Shown piece after piece: positions 29,547 to 38,767 of a stretch of DNA of 64,000 nt. Numbering within the stretch: position 1 is the stretch's first letter; the number at the start of each line of letters is the position of its first letter. The notes under the pieces are model-generated. The model did no database searches. It saw only the letters and a list, made by a program, of their open reading frames with translations, and was not told where the DNA came from. The translations under genes and the position numbers were made by a program. Source of the stretch: Candidatus Vesicomyidisocius sp. Agig_15_S12 (GTDB lineage Bacteria > Pseudomonadota > Gammaproteobacteria > PS1 > Pseudothioglobaceae); the NCBI GenBank assembly GCA_021730225.1, contig CP072532.1, positions 145,230 through 209,229 on the forward strand. Reading direction: 5' to 3'.

Positions 29547-30512
29547 TTAAATAATTTTTGCTTGCATTAGAGTGTGGGTATTAATAGCACCAAGTATTTG
29601 GTTATTATCATCAACTACGGGTAATGAGTTTAGATTAAACTCATCCATCATTTGTACTGCTACTATAGCGGGTTTATCTGCTGAAATTGATTGGCAATTA
29701 TGTGTCATAACTTCGCCAATGGTTAAGGTTTGGATATTGGAATGTGTTTCTAGCACTCGTCTTAAATCACCATCCGTAAAAATACCTTTTAGGGTATTAT
29801 TATCGGTAATTAATACCATACCTAAGGTTTTTTGACTCATTACTAATAAAGCATTTAGTAATTTAATATCAGCACTAACCATAGGTATATCATCACCTGT
29901 TTTCATAATGGTACTAACAAAAGTTAACAGACGACGACCTAATGCACCTGATGGATGTGATCGGGCAAAATCGTCTACACTAAAACCTTTATTAGTTAAC
30001 AAACTAATTGCTAATGCATCTCCCATGACTAAAGCTACTGTAGTTGAAGAGGTTGGGGCTAGGTTATGTGGGCAAGCTTCTTTTTCAACATTTACATCAA
30101 GATGTACGTCGCTAATTTTACTAATTGAGGAGTTTACATTTCCTGTCATGCCGATGATAAATACACCAAGATGTTTAATAATTGGTATTAAGGTCATAAT
30201 TTCGTCAGATTCACCAGAATAAGAAATGGTAATCACAATATCTTCTTGTGTAATCATTCCTAAATCTCCATGTCCTGCTTCGCCAGGATGAACGGCAAAA
30301 GCGGGTGTACCTGTGGAGGCAAGTGTTGCTGCAATTTTGCTTGCAATGTGTCCAGATTTACCCATGCCAATTAACACCACTTTTCCAGTACAATTTTGAA
30401 TTAATTGGCAAGCATAAATAAAGTTTTGATCAAGACTATCAGCTAACATTGTTACGGCTTTAGCTTCAGTTAAAATTACATTTTTTGCAGATTGTAATAA
30501 TGAGTTAGACAT
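29547..30512 (-). CDS. kdsD: Arabinose-5-phosphate isomerase
   Basis: KdsD converts ribulose-5-phosphate to arabinose-5-phosphate, the first step toward KDO for LPS core. The product (about 321 residues from the ATG at 30512; an ATG at 30527 adds MFLLT) has an N-terminal SIS sugar-isomerase domain with GKVVLIGMGKSGHIASKIAAT, STGTPAFAVHPGEAGHGDLG and SYSGESDE, and two C-terminal CBS domains. Length matches E. coli KdsD (328). The gene stands alone between the sox-linked pseudogene and the ribosomal protein block. Keeping KDO synthesis agrees with the retained lptE. Confidence 0.95.
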   Translation of the reverse strand: MSNSLLQSAKNVILTEAKAVTMLADSLDQNFIYACQLIQNCTGKVVLIGMGKSGHIASKIAATLASTGTPAFAVHPGEAGHGDLGMITQEDIVITISYSGESDEIMTLIPIIKHLGVFIIGMTGNVNSSISKISDVHLDVNVEKEACPHNLAPTSSTTVALVMGDALAISLLTNKGFSVDDFARSHPSGALGRRLLTFVSTIMKTGDDIPMVSADIKLLNALLVMSQKTLGMVLITDNNTLKGIFTDGDLRRVLETHSNIQTLTIGEVMTHNCQSISADKPAIVAVQMMDEFNLNSLPVVDDNNQILGAINTHTLMQAKII

Positions 30513-30527
30513 GGTTAATAAAAACAT

Positions 30528-30841
30528 TGATATAATATATCATTGATTTTATCAATACATATGATGTGTTAGTAAAGAGAAAATAAATTTTATTTGTCTG
30601 TATGTATAATATTTTTCGTTTGCCAATGTAAGTCTTTTAGATTATAAGTGTAAAAACACTATGTTAAGTTATTATTTGAAGTAGATTTTTCTTATTCTTA
30701 TTATATTAGTGAACATCTATATTCTCTCACAATTAGTTGTTGATAAATATCATGTTAATTGGTTTAATTAACGAGTACGATAAGTATATGATTAGTGGTT
30801 TTTTATTAAAAAAGCTTGTTAAACAATCTCTGTAAATCTTG
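30528..30841. other. AT-rich spacer between kdsD and the rpsL promoter
   Basis: About 310 bases separate the divergent kdsD gene and the rpsL promoter. I see no gene, tRNA or clear remnant. It must include the kdsD promoter on the minus strand, but no confident hexamer pair was found. Confidence 0.5.
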
Positions 30842-30871
30842 TTGACATAGTTACTTCTAACAAAGTATAAT
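30842..30871 (+). promoter_or_regulatory. Sigma70-type promoter of the rpsL block
   Basis: TTGACA at 30842-30847 and TATAAT at 30866-30871 match both consensus hexamers exactly, with an 18-base spacer. Transcription would start near 30878, about 88 bases before rpsL. This is the best promoter in the window and drives the most highly expressed genes. A GGAGG ribosome-binding site lies at about 30951-30955. Confidence 0.85.
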
Positions 30872-30965
30872 GCCTGGCTTTGTTGTCTTTATAGAAAAAT
30901 CATAAAGACGATACAATAGCTTAAATACAATTATAAAATTTAGAGAAATTTGGAGGAATTGCAAC

Positions 30966-31340
30966 ATGTCAACAATTAATCAATTGGTACGTAATCCACG
31001 TAAAAAGAAAGTTATTAAAAGTGGCGTTCCAGCATTAGACAGTTGTCCTCAAAAACGCGGCGTTTGTACTCGTGTATATACGACAACTCCTAAAAAGCCT
31101 AATTCAGCACTTAGGAAAGTTGCTCGTGTTAGATTAACCAACGCTAATGAAGTAACGACCTATATTGGCGGTGAGGGTCATAATTTACAAGAACATTCGG
31201 TGATTCTTATTCGTGGTGGCCGTGTGAAAGATTTACCGGGGGTTCGTTATCATACAGTTCGTGGTGCATTAGATACAACAGGTGTTGATAGCCGAATGCA
31301 AGGTCGCTCTAAATATGGTACTAAGAAGCCAAAAAAATAA
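30966..31340 (+). CDS. rpsL: 30S ribosomal protein S12
   Basis: S12 sits at the decoding centre and influences accuracy. The 124-residue product matches E. coli S12 in length and has [20 protein letters not shown] (streptomycin-site lysine in wild-type form) and [18 protein letters not shown] strong GGAGG site precedes the ATG. It is the first gene of rpsL-rpsG-fusA-tuf and the extended block to rpoC. Confidence 0.98.
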   Translation: MSTINQLVRNPRKKKVIKSGVPALDSCPQKRGVCTRVYTTTPKKPNSALRKVARVRLTNANEVTTYIGGEGHNLQEHSVILIRGGRVKDLPGVRYHTVRGALDTTGVDSRMQGRSKYGTKKPKK

Positions 31341-31357
31341 GTAATTACAATAATTAA

Positions 31358-31840
<483 letters not shown>

Positions 31841-31864
31841 TAATATACATAGGATACAAGAAGA

Positions 31865-33967
31865 ATGGCAAGAATAACCCCACTTGATCGTTATCGTAAT
31901 GTTGGTATTATGGCTCATATTGATGCTGGTAAAACAACCACTACAGAACGCATTTTATTGTATACTGGTCGTACTCATAGAATTGGTGAAGTGCATGATG
32001 GTAGTGCAACTATGGATTGGATGGAACAAGAGCAAGAGCGTGGTATTACTATTACTTCTGCGGCAACTACTTGTTTTTGGAAAGGTATGGATGGTCAATT
32101 TGAGGATCATCGTATAAATATTATTGATACTCCAGGACACGTTGATTTTACTATTGAGGTTGAGCGTTCATTAAAAGTATTAGATAGCGCTTGTGCTGTA
32201 TTTTGTGCAGTTGGTGGTGTAGAACCTCAGTCAGAAACAGTTTGGCGTCAAGCCAATAAATACAACGTACCAAGAATTGGTTTTGTTAATAAGATGGATC
32301 GTTCTGGTGCAGATTTTTTACGTGTTTGTGAACAAATTAAAACACGTTTAGGCGGTAATCCAGTACCAATGCAAATTGCAATTGGTGCAGAAGAGAGTTT
32401 TGAAGGTGTGATAGATTTAATTAGTATGAAAGCTATTTTTTGGAACGAAGTTGACCAAGGTGCAACTTATGAAACAAGAGATATTCCTGTAGAATTACAA
32501 GGTTTAGCAAAAGAACAATATGAATTTATGGTTGAATCTGCTGCTGAGGCGAATGATGAGTTAATGGAAAAATACCTTGAAGATAGTAATCTTAGTAGGC
32601 ATGATATTAAAAAAGGTATTCGTTTACGAGCTATTAAAAGTGAAATTATTCCAATGTTTTGTGGCTCTGCTTTTAAGAATAAGGGCGTACAAGCTGTGCT
32701 AGATGCTATGATTATGTATATGCCTTCACCATTAGATATGGATGCTATAACAGGTATATCAGATGACAAAGATGAGACAGTTGTTCTTAGAAAAGCTAAT
32801 GATAATGAACCTTTTGCTGCATTAGCATTTAAGATTGCTACTGATCCATTTGTGGGTAACTTAACTTTTTTTCGTGTATATTCGGGTGTATTAGAAGCAG
32901 GTGATTTTGTATACAATTCATCTAAAGGAAAAAAAGAACGTATTGGTCGTATGGTACAAATGCATTCCAATGAGCGTGATGAAATTAAAGAGGTGCGTGC
33001 AGGTGATATTGCAGCAGCAATTGGTCTTAAAGATGTAACGACAGGTGATACCTTGTGTGATATGAAAGAAAAAATTATACTTGAAAGAATGGAATTTCCT
33101 GAGCCGGTTATTGCATTAGCAGTGGAGCCTAAAACTAAAGTAGACCAAGAAAAAATGGGTATTGCTCTTGGTAAATTAGCTGCTGAAGATCCTTCTTTTC
33201 GTGTATCAACTGATAAAGAATCAGGTCAAACTATTATTGCAGGTATGGGTGAGCTTCATTTAGATATTATTGTTGATCGTATGGTTCGTGAATTTGATGT
33301 TGAATGTAATGTTGGCGCACCACAAGTTTCTTATCGTGAAGCTATTACAACTATGGTTGAGCATCAACATAAATTCGTCAAGCAATCTGGTGGTCGTGGT
33401 CAATATGGTCATGTGTATTTGCGGATTGAACCGCAAGAGCCAGGCTCTGGCTATGAATTTGTAGATAAAATTAAAGGCGGTGTTATTCCTAAAGAGTATA
33501 TGCCTGCAGTAAACAAAGGCGTTCAAGAACAAATGGAAAATGGCGTATTGGCTGGTTTTCCTTTAGTTGATATTAAAGTAACCGTTTATGATGGTTCTTA
33601 TCATGATGTTGATTCAAATGAAATTGCATTTAAAATTGCAGCCAGTAAGTGCCTAAGTGAAGGTGTTAAGATGGCCAATCCCCAATTACTTGAGCCTATG
33701 ATGGCAGTGGAGGTGTTAACACCTGAAGACTATATGGGAGATGTAATGGGTGATATTAATAGACGTCGTGGTATTGTTAGCGCGATGGAAGATATGCCTG
33801 CAGGTAAGCAAGTCAAGGCAGAAGTTCCATTAGCGGAAATGTTTGGCTATTCTAATGATTTGCGCTCAATTACACAAGGCCGAGCAAATTATTCTATGGA
33901 ATTTGCAAAATATACAGCAGCGCCAAAAAATGTAGCTGATGAAATAATTGAAAAATTAAATAAGTAA
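31865..33967 (+). CDS. fusA: Elongation factor G
   Basis: EF-G is the GTPase that drives ribosomal translocation and, with RRF, ribosome recycling. The 700-residue product has the G1 loop [15 protein letters not shown], the DTPGHVDF G3 motif, NKMDRSG G4 motif, and domain IV with GGRGQYGHV, at full length (E. coli 704). It starts 24 bases after rpsG and is followed 10 bases later by tuf. Confidence 0.98.
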   Translation: MARITPLDRYRNVGIMAHIDAGKTTTTERILLYTGRTHRIGEVHDGSATMDWMEQEQERGITITSAATTCFWKGMDGQFEDHRINIIDTPGHVDFTIEVERSLKVLDSACAVFCAVGGVEPQSETVWRQANKYNVPRIGFVNKMDRSGADFLRVCEQIKTRLGGNPVPMQIAIGAEESFEGVIDLISMKAIFWNEVDQGATYETRDIPVELQGLAKEQYEFMVESAAEANDELMEKYLEDSNLSRHDIKKGIRLRAIKSEIIPMFCGSAFKNKGVQAVLDAMIMYMPSPLDMDAITGISDDKDETVVLRKANDNEPFAALAFKIATDPFVGNLTFFRVYSGVLEAGDFVYNSSKGKKERIGRMVQMHSNERDEIKEVRAGDIAAAIGLKDVTTGDTLCDMKEKIILERMEFPEPVIALAVEPKTKVDQEKMGIALGKLAAEDPSFRVSTDKESGQTIIAGMGELHLDIIVDRMVREFDVECNVGAPQVSYREAITTMVEHQHKFVKQSGGRGQYGHVYLRIEPQEPGSGYEFVDKIKGGVIPKEYMPAVNKGVQEQMENGVLAGFPLVDIKVTVYDGSYHDVDSNEIAFKIAASKCLSEGVKMANPQLLEPMMAVEVLTPEDYMGDVMGDINRRRGIVSAMEDMPAGKQVKAEVPLAEMFGYSNDLRSITQGRANYSMEFAKYTAAPKNVADEIIEKLNK

Positions 33968-33977
33968 GGAACATACG

Positions 33978-35168
33978 ATGTCAAAAGAAAAATTCGAACG
34001 AACTAAACCACACGTCAATGTTGGCACAATCGGTCATGTTGATCATGGTAAAACTACACTTACAGCTGCTATAACTAAAGTGATGGCAGAAGTTCGTGGT
34101 GGAGAATTCAAAGATTATGCAGATATTGATAATGCTCCTGAAGAAAGAGAACGTGGCATTACCATTTCAACAGCTCACGTAGAGTATGAAAGTGAGATGC
34201 GTCACTACGCACATGTTGATTGTCCAGGACATGCTGATTACATTAAAAATATGATTACAGGCGCTGCCCAAATGGATGGAGCTATTATTGTAATTGCTGC
34301 TACAGATGGTCCAATGGCTCAAACCCGTGAGCATATTTTGTTATCTAAACAAGTAGGTGTGCCTTACATTGTTGTTTATATGAATAAAGCTGATATGGTT
34401 GATGATGAAGAATTAGTTGAATTAGTTGAAATGGAAATTCGTGAGCTATTGGATGAATATGATTTTCCAGGTGATGACACACCAGTTATTTTTGGCTCAG
34501 CACTTAAAGCCTTAGAAGGCGATATTTCAGACATCGGCGTTCCTTCTATCTTAAAGCTAGTTGACGCATTAGACTCTTATATACCAACTCCTAAGCGTGA
34601 TACGGATAAGGCTTTTATTATGCCAATTGAGGATGTATTCTCAATTTCAGGTCGGGGTACTGTGGTAACAGGTCGTATTGAAGCAGGTGTTGTTAATATT
34701 GGCGACGAGTTAGAAATTGTTGGTATTAAAGATACTAAAACTACTACTTGTACTGGTGTTGAGATGTTTAGAAAATTACTTTCTTCAGGTGAAGCTGGTG
34801 ATAACGTTGGTGTTTTGCTTCGTGGTACAAAACGTGAAGAAGTTGAACGTGGTCAAGTATTATCTAAACCAGGGTCAATCAACCCACACGCAAAGTTTGA
34901 AGCAGAAATTTATATTTTAAGTAAAGATGAAGGTGGTCGACATACACCATTCTTTAACAATTATCGTCCACAGTTCTATTTTAGAACTACAGATGTTACA
35001 GGTGCTTGTCAGTTGCCTGATGGTATAGAGATGGTTATGCCAGGTGATAATGTGAAAATGAGAGTAGAGCTATTATCACCAATAGCTATGGAAGATGGTT
35101 TAAGATTTGCTATTAGAGAAGGTGGTCGTACGGTAGGTGCAGGAGTGGTTTCTAAAGTGACAGATTAA
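33978..35168 (+). CDS. tuf: Elongation factor Tu
   Basis: EF-Tu delivers aminoacyl-tRNA to the ribosome. The 396-residue product has [15 protein letters not shown], the switch region [33 protein letters not shown], a slightly altered G4 motif MNKADMVDD (LNKCDMVDD in E. coli), and domain [16 protein letters not shown]. It is the only tuf in the window and sits at the junction between the str genes and tRNA-Trp-secE, the place occupied by tufA and tufB respectively in E. coli. Confidence 0.98.
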   Translation: MSKEKFERTKPHVNVGTIGHVDHGKTTLTAAITKVMAEVRGGEFKDYADIDNAPEERERGITISTAHVEYESEMRHYAHVDCPGHADYIKNMITGAAQMDGAIIVIAATDGPMAQTREHILLSKQVGVPYIVVYMNKADMVDDEELVELVEMEIRELLDEYDFPGDDTPVIFGSALKALEGDISDIGVPSILKLVDALDSYIPTPKRDTDKAFIMPIEDVFSISGRGTVVTGRIEAGVVNIGDELEIVGIKDTKTTTCTGVEMFRKLLSSGEAGDNVGVLLRGTKREEVERGQVLSKPGSINPHAKFEAEIYILSKDEGGRHTPFFNNYRPQFYFRTTDVTGACQLPDGIEMVMPGDNVKMRVELLSPIAMEDGLRFAIREGGRTVGAGVVSKVTD

Positions 35169-35249
35169 TCAAAAAGTTAAAACTTAAATTAATTTAAAAA
35201 AATAAGTGAAGGTGGTTTTGGACAATAGTTCAAGTTTTTGAGGATTTAT

Positions 35250-35325
35250 AGGCAAGTGGCTCAATTGGTAGAGTAATGGTCTCCAAAACTATTGGTTGGG
35301 GGTTCGAGTCCCTCCTTGCCTGCCA
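35250..35325 (+). tRNA. tRNA-Trp (CCA)
   Basis: The 76-base gene starts AGGCAAGTGGCTCAATTGG and ends with encoded CCA at 35325. The anticodon loop CTCCAAA contains anticodon CCA. Acceptor stem AGGCAAG pairs with CTTGCCT and the T arm has TTCGAGTCC. It lies between tuf and secE, the standard tuf-trpT-secE position in many gammaproteobacteria. Confidence 0.97.
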
Positions 35326-35341
35326 TGTTAAAGGATGTAAT

Positions 35342-35713
35342 GTGACTAAAGTAATAGAACCTAAAGCAAAACAATCATTGCTAGGAATGATTGTATCTAT
35401 TTTGATAGTGGTTGTATCTTTTGTTTTTTTTTATTTAAATCCATTAGAATTAAGTACAACATTGTACAAAGTGTTATTTTTATTAACCGGTTTTTTGTTA
35501 GCCGGGTTTGTATTTTTTAAGTCACCTCAAGGAGTTCGTTTTAGCTCGTTTTTGATTGAGACAAAAATTGAATTACGTAAAGTTGTATGGCCTACGCGCG
35601 ATGAAACTATTAAAACCACAGGTATGATTATGGTTGCTGTTGTGATTGTGGCTATTTTTTTGTGGATAATTGATGCACTATTCTCGTGGATGGTTCATTT
35701 ATTAACAAATTGA
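35342..35713 (+). CDS. secE: Preprotein translocase subunit SecE
   Basis: SecE clamps SecY in the inner-membrane translocon. The start is GTG at 35342, which has an AAGGA ribosome-binding site six bases upstream and lies clear of the tRNA; an in-frame ATG at 35276 lies inside tRNA-Trp and is wrong. The 123-residue product has three membrane segments, as in E. coli (127), and the conserved amphipathic stretch IELRKVVWPTRDETIKTT before the last one. It is 10 bases before nusG. Confidence 0.95.
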   Translation: MTKVIEPKAKQSLLGMIVSILIVVVSFVFFYLNPLELSTTLYKVLFLLTGFLLAGFVFFKSPQGVRFSSFLIETKIELRKVVWPTRDETIKTTGMIMVAVVIVAIFLWIIDALFSWMVHLLTN

Positions 35714-35723
35714 GAGGACTAAA

Positions 35724-36257
35724 ATGTCTAAAAGATGGTATGTATTCCATGCAAGAAGTGGTTTTGAATCAAAGGTTAAGACTGCAATTGAAGAGTCTAT
35801 TATTAGAGAAGGCCTTGAAGATTTAGTGGATGAAGTGTTAGTGCCAACCGAACAAGTTGTTGAACTAAAAGATGGACAGAAAAAAATGGCAGAACGTAAG
35901 TTCTTTCCAGGTTATATGCTGGTCAATATGGAGCTTACTGAACCCAGTTGGTTATTGGTTAAAAATACCAATAATGTTATTGGCTTTATTGGTGGTTCAT
36001 CAGGTAAACCTTCTCCCATCACACAGCGTGAAGTTGATAAAATTCTTATGCGCGTACAAGAAGGTGCTGATAAGCCTAAACCTAAAGTGGCTTATCAGCC
36101 AGGTGAAGAAATTTTGGTTATTGACGGGCCTTTTAATGAATTTAATGGTTTAGTTGAGGCGGTTGATTATGAAAAGAATTTATTGAAAGTAGAAGTATTA
36201 ATTTTTGGGCGTTCTACTTCGGTAGAGTTAGAATTCTCTCAAGTAGAGAAGACTTAA
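35724..36257 (+). CDS. nusG: Transcription termination/antitermination protein NusG
   Basis: NusG binds the RNA polymerase clamp, raises elongation rate and links polymerase to Rho and the ribosome. The 177-residue product begins KRWYVFHARSGFE, has the NGN domain ending GFIGGSSGKPSPI and the C-terminal KOW domain with DGPFNEFNGLVE. Length matches E. coli (181). An AGAGGA site precedes the ATG. The secE-nusG-rplK order is universal in this group. Confidence 0.97.
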   Translation: MSKRWYVFHARSGFESKVKTAIEESIIREGLEDLVDEVLVPTEQVVELKDGQKKMAERKFFPGYMLVNMELTEPSWLLVKNTNNVIGFIGGSSGKPSPITQREVDKILMRVQEGADKPKPKVAYQPGEEILVIDGPFNEFNGLVEAVDYEKNLLKVEVLIFGRSTSVELEFSQVEKT

Positions 36258-36264
36258 ACGACAA

Positions 36265-36281
36265 ACAACTTTTAAAGTTGT
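36265..36281. repeat. 17-base perfect palindrome after nusG
   Basis: ACAACTTT at 36265-36272 and AAAGTTGT at 36274-36281 pair around one base, seven bases after the nusG stop. No T tract follows. It belongs to the set of short perfect palindromes found at gene 3' ends in this window. Confidence 0.5.
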
Positions 36282-36290
36282 GATTTAATA

Positions 36291-36337
36291 AGGGGAGCTT
36301 AATTGGCGTTTGTACCCAAAACGAGGTAAATTCCTCA
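36291..36337 (+). promoter_or_regulatory. rplK leader, possible L1 repressor site
   Basis: The leader holds GGGGAGC at 36292-36298 that could pair with the ACCC near 36314-36317, and a small hairpin GAGG(36323-36326)-CCTC(36333-36336). In E. coli ribosomal protein L1 represses rplK-rplA by binding a similar structure just upstream of rplK that mimics its rRNA site. The likeness is structural and by position only. Confidence 0.35.
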
Positions 36338-36347
36338 AGGAAGAAAA

Positions 36348-36776
36348 ATGGCCAAAAAAATTGAAACCTATATTAAGCTTCAAGTAGCTGCACAAGAAGC
36401 AAATCCATCACCACCAGTTGGTCCTGCACTTGGTCAACATGGTGTTAATATTATGGAATTTTGTAAAGCATTTAATTCCAAGACTCAGGAAATTAACAAA
36501 GGCATGAAAGTGCCAGTTGTAATTACTGTCTATAGTGATCGTAGCTTTTCTTTTGTTACTAAAACCCCGCCAGCAGCTTTGTTAATTTTAAAAATAACCG
36601 ATATTAAAAAAGGTAGTGCTTTACCTCATTTGGAAAAAGTGGGTAGTATTACTCGTACTCAGTTGGAAGAAGTAGCTAGTATGAAAATGAAAGATTTAAA
36701 TGCAAACGACATGGATTCAGCAGTTAATATTATTGCTGGTACGGCTAGATCAATGGGCATTATGTTGGAGGGTTGA
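36348..36776 (+). CDS. rplK: 50S ribosomal protein L11
   Basis: L11 forms the GTPase-associated centre with 23S rRNA and is needed for stringent-response sensing by RelA. The 142-residue product has [35 protein letters not shown] in its N-terminal domain (split here as [20 protein letters not shown] then [15 protein letters not shown]) and ends [10 protein letters not shown]. The full length equals that of E. coli. An AAGGAAG site lies before the ATG. rplA follows four bases after the stop. Confidence 0.97.
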   Translation: MAKKIETYIKLQVAAQEANPSPPVGPALGQHGVNIMEFCKAFNSKTQEINKGMKVPVVITVYSDRSFSFVTKTPPAALLILKITDIKKGSALPHLEKVGSITRTQLEEVASMKMKDLNANDMDSAVNIIAGTARSMGIMLEG

Positions 36777-36780
36777 TTTT

Positions 36781-37476
36781 ATGACTAAATTAACAAAAAA
36801 TCAGAAAGATATTTCATCTAAAGTTGAGCATAACAAGTATTATTCAATTAATGATGCTTTAAATTTATTGAAAATATGTGCAATAGCAAAATTTGATGAG
36901 TCTATTGATGTGAGTATCAATTTAGGCATTGATGTTAAGAAGTATGACCAAAATATTCGTGGTTCAGTAGTATTGCCAAATGGCACAGGAAAAACAGTTC
37001 GTGTTGCTGTGTTTACTCAAGGTGATAATGTGATTAAAGCACAAGATGCTGGTGCAGATGTTGTTGGTATGGAAGATTTAATGAAGTCTATGCAAGGCGG
37101 AGATCTAAGTTATGATGTGGTAATTGCTTCTCCAGATGCTATGGGAGTTGTAGGTCGTTTAGGTCAAGTGTTAGGGCCTCGGGGTTTAATGCCTAATCCT
37201 AAGGTAGGAACAGTAACATCAGATGTGTCTTTGGCTGTTAATAATGCCAAATCAGGTCAATTGCGTTATCGTGCTGATAAGGCTGGTATTATTCATGGCT
37301 GTGTTGGTAAAGTATCATTTAATGTAAACGCACTAGAGCAAAATATTAACATTTTAATAGGAGCTCTTAAAAAAGCAAAACCTAGTTCAGCTAAGGGCGT
37401 TTATTTTAAAAAATTAAGTATTTCTTCTACTATGGGACCGGGGTTTAGTATTGATTTGGCAAGTGTTGATATTTAA
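36781..37476 (+). CDS. rplA: 50S ribosomal protein L1
   Basis: L1 forms the mobile L1 stalk at the ribosomal E site and usually autoregulates rplK-rplA translation. The start is the ATG at 36781, with a GGAGGG site in the end of rplK; an in-frame ATG at 36700 lies inside rplK and gives non-L1 sequence. The 231-residue product contains [15 protein letters not shown] and [17 protein letters not shown], the L1 signature. Length is as in E. coli (234). Confidence 0.97.
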   Translation: MTKLTKNQKDISSKVEHNKYYSINDALNLLKICAIAKFDESIDVSINLGIDVKKYDQNIRGSVVLPNGTGKTVRVAVFTQGDNVIKAQDAGADVVGMEDLMKSMQGGDLSYDVVIASPDAMGVVGRLGQVLGPRGLMPNPKVGTVTSDVSLAVNNAKSGQLRYRADKAGIIHGCVGKVSFNVNALEQNINILIGALKKAKPSSAKGVYFKKLSISSTMGPGFSIDLASVDI

Positions 37477-37520
37477 GTTTTATTAAAATAATTCTTTGGG
37501 TAGTGAGATTTATCTTGCAT

Positions 37521-37610
37521 AACCTCAGAGACCATAGGTGTAAACATATCTTATGGGTATGTTTGTTTAATTGATTGATGTCTTCAATCTGCCTATGTAG
37601 AGGGTATATA
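37521..37610 (+). ncRNA. Ribosomal protein L10 leader
   Basis: The stretch has the layout of the gammaproteobacterial L10 leader: GAGACCATAGGTG (about 37528-37540), an internal hairpin (ACATA and TATGT, about 37543-37565), then CTGCCTATGTAGAGGGT (about 37589-37605), with CATAGG pairing to CCTATG. In E. coli the L10(L12)4 complex binds this kink-turn structure and represses rplJ-rplL translation. The match is by eye to the known consensus. Confidence 0.7.
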
Positions 37611-37624
37611 AATACTCTTTGGCG

Positions 37625-37654
37625 AAAGTTATCAAGAGATAGCTTTCTTTTTTT
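37625..37654 (+). terminator. Intrinsic terminator/attenuator in the rplJ leader
   Basis: A nine-base-pair stem (37625-37633 with 37638-37646, one G-U pair) closes on the four-base loop AAGA and is followed by C and seven T residues (37648-37654). This is a textbook intrinsic terminator placed between the L10 leader and the rplJ ribosome-binding site (AGGAGAG, about 37664-37670). It would make rplJ-rplL-rpoB-rpoC expression depend on partial read-through. Confidence 0.7.
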
Positions 37655-37676
37655 AAATTGTTCAGGAGAGAGGTAA

Positions 37677-38201
37677 ATGGCTCTAAATCTGATGGCAAAA
37701 AAGGCAGTTGTTGCACAAGTAAACTTGCTAGCAAGAGTGTCAGTTTCTGTCGGTGTTGCTGAGTATTGTGGATTAACAGTTGAGCAAATGACTAATTTGC
37801 GTTCAAGTGCGATTGATGCTGATGTAGTTTTACGTGTTGTAAAAAATTCACTAGCAAAAAGAGCATTGGTAAGTACAAAATGTGAATGTGTATTGCCGGT
37901 TCTTAGTGGACCAGTTATTTTAGGTTTTTCACAACAAGATCTAGGTGCAGTAGCGCGAGTATTTAAAGACTTTATTAAAGAGAATAAAGATTTAGTCGTT
38001 AAGGGTTTGGGTGTTTCAGGTGAATTTATAGAGTCAAATCAGCTTAAACGTATTGCAGACTTGCCAACCAAAGATCAAGCAATTAGCATCATAATGGCAT
38101 TAATGTTAGCACCAGTTGAGAAACTAGCTAGAACCTTAATTGAGGTTCCAACAAAAGTAACTCGAGCAGTGGAAGCAGTTTGTGACCAAAAGAAATTATA
38201 A
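37677..38201 (+). CDS. rplJ: 50S ribosomal protein L10
   Basis: L10 anchors the L7/L12 stalk on the ribosome and represses its own operon. The 174-residue product (E. coli 165) has an N-terminal rRNA-binding domain ([32 protein letters not shown]) and a C-terminal helix that binds L7/L12 dimers. The start ATG has an AGGAGAG ribosome-binding site. rplL follows after 22 bases. Confidence 0.96.
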   Translation: MALNLMAKKAVVAQVNLLARVSVSVGVAEYCGLTVEQMTNLRSSAIDADVVLRVVKNSLAKRALVSTKCECVLPVLSGPVILGFSQQDLGAVARVFKDFIKENKDLVVKGLGVSGEFIESNQLKRIADLPTKDQAISIIMALMLAPVEKLARTLIEVPTKVTRAVEAVCDQKKL

Positions 38202-38223
38202 ATAAATAAAAGGAGTAAATATC

Positions 38224-38598
38224 ATGGCTAAATTAACCAATAAAGATATTTTAAATGCAATTGCCGATATGTCGGTAATGGATGTTGTTGAATTAGTGTC
38301 AGCAATGGAAGAAAAATTTGGGGTATCTGCAACAGCAGTAACACCAGTTGCAGTAGTAGCAGATGCGGATAATACAGTGGTTGAAAAAGATGAGTTTGAT
38401 GTTATGTTAACCTCATTTGGAGAAAAAAAAGTTGCTGTTATTAAGGCAGTGCGTAGTATTACTGGACTAGGTCTTAAGGAATCTAAAGATATGGTTGAAT
38501 CTGCGCCGGTAGTAATTAAAGAGAGTGTATCTAAGACAGAAGCTGAAGATATAGAAAGGCAACTTAAAGAAGTTGGCGCTAGCGTAGAATTGAAATAA
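38224..38598 (+). CDS. rplL: 50S ribosomal protein L7/L12
   Basis: L7/L12 is the multicopy stalk protein that recruits translational GTPases. The 124-residue product has the N-terminal dimerisation domain ([20 protein letters not shown]), a flexible hinge that is less Ala-rich than in E. coli, and the C-terminal domain [21 protein letters not shown] ending ASVELK. Its AAGGAG site is strong, as expected for a protein made in several copies per ribosome. Confidence 0.97.
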   Translation: MAKLTNKDILNAIADMSVMDVVELVSAMEEKFGVSATAVTPVAVVADADNTVVEKDEFDVMLTSFGEKKVAVIKAVRSITGLGLKESKDMVESAPVVIKESVSKTEAEDIERQLKEVGASVELK

Positions 38599-38610
38599 TT
38601 GGTTAAATAT

Positions 38611-38655
38611 AATAAGATACCAAAATCCTCGATAAGGGGATTTTAGCGTCTTATT
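38611..38655 (+). promoter_or_regulatory. Long hairpin in the rplL-rpoB spacer (processing site/attenuator)
   Basis: AATAAGA at 38611-38617 pairs with TCTTATT at 38649-38655, and inside it AAAATCC (38622-38628) pairs with GGATTTT (38638-38644). There is no strong T tract. E. coli has an RNase III-processed hairpin and a partial attenuator in the same spacer, which lowers rpoBC expression relative to rplJL. The same role is inferred here. Confidence 0.6.
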
Positions 38656-38767
38656 TGTAGACTAAATTAAAGTACAAACTCGATGAGATATTTTTTAAGA
38701 GTATTGATTGAAGTTTGTTGATTAAGAAAAAATTTTTATAACACGATCAACTCAATACGAGGTATTC

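Noticed and set aside
31884..32117. Several open frames opposite or within fusA, tuf, rpoB and rpoC
   Set aside because: They are shadows of strongly conserved genes and have no family resemblance of their own.
35276..35341. Upstream in-frame ATG for secE
   Set aside because: It lies inside tRNA-Trp; the GTG at 35342 has a proper ribosome-binding site and gives a normal SecE.
36700..36780. Upstream in-frame ATG for rplA
   Set aside because: It lies inside rplK and adds residues unlike any L1; ATG 36781 has a GGAGGG site.
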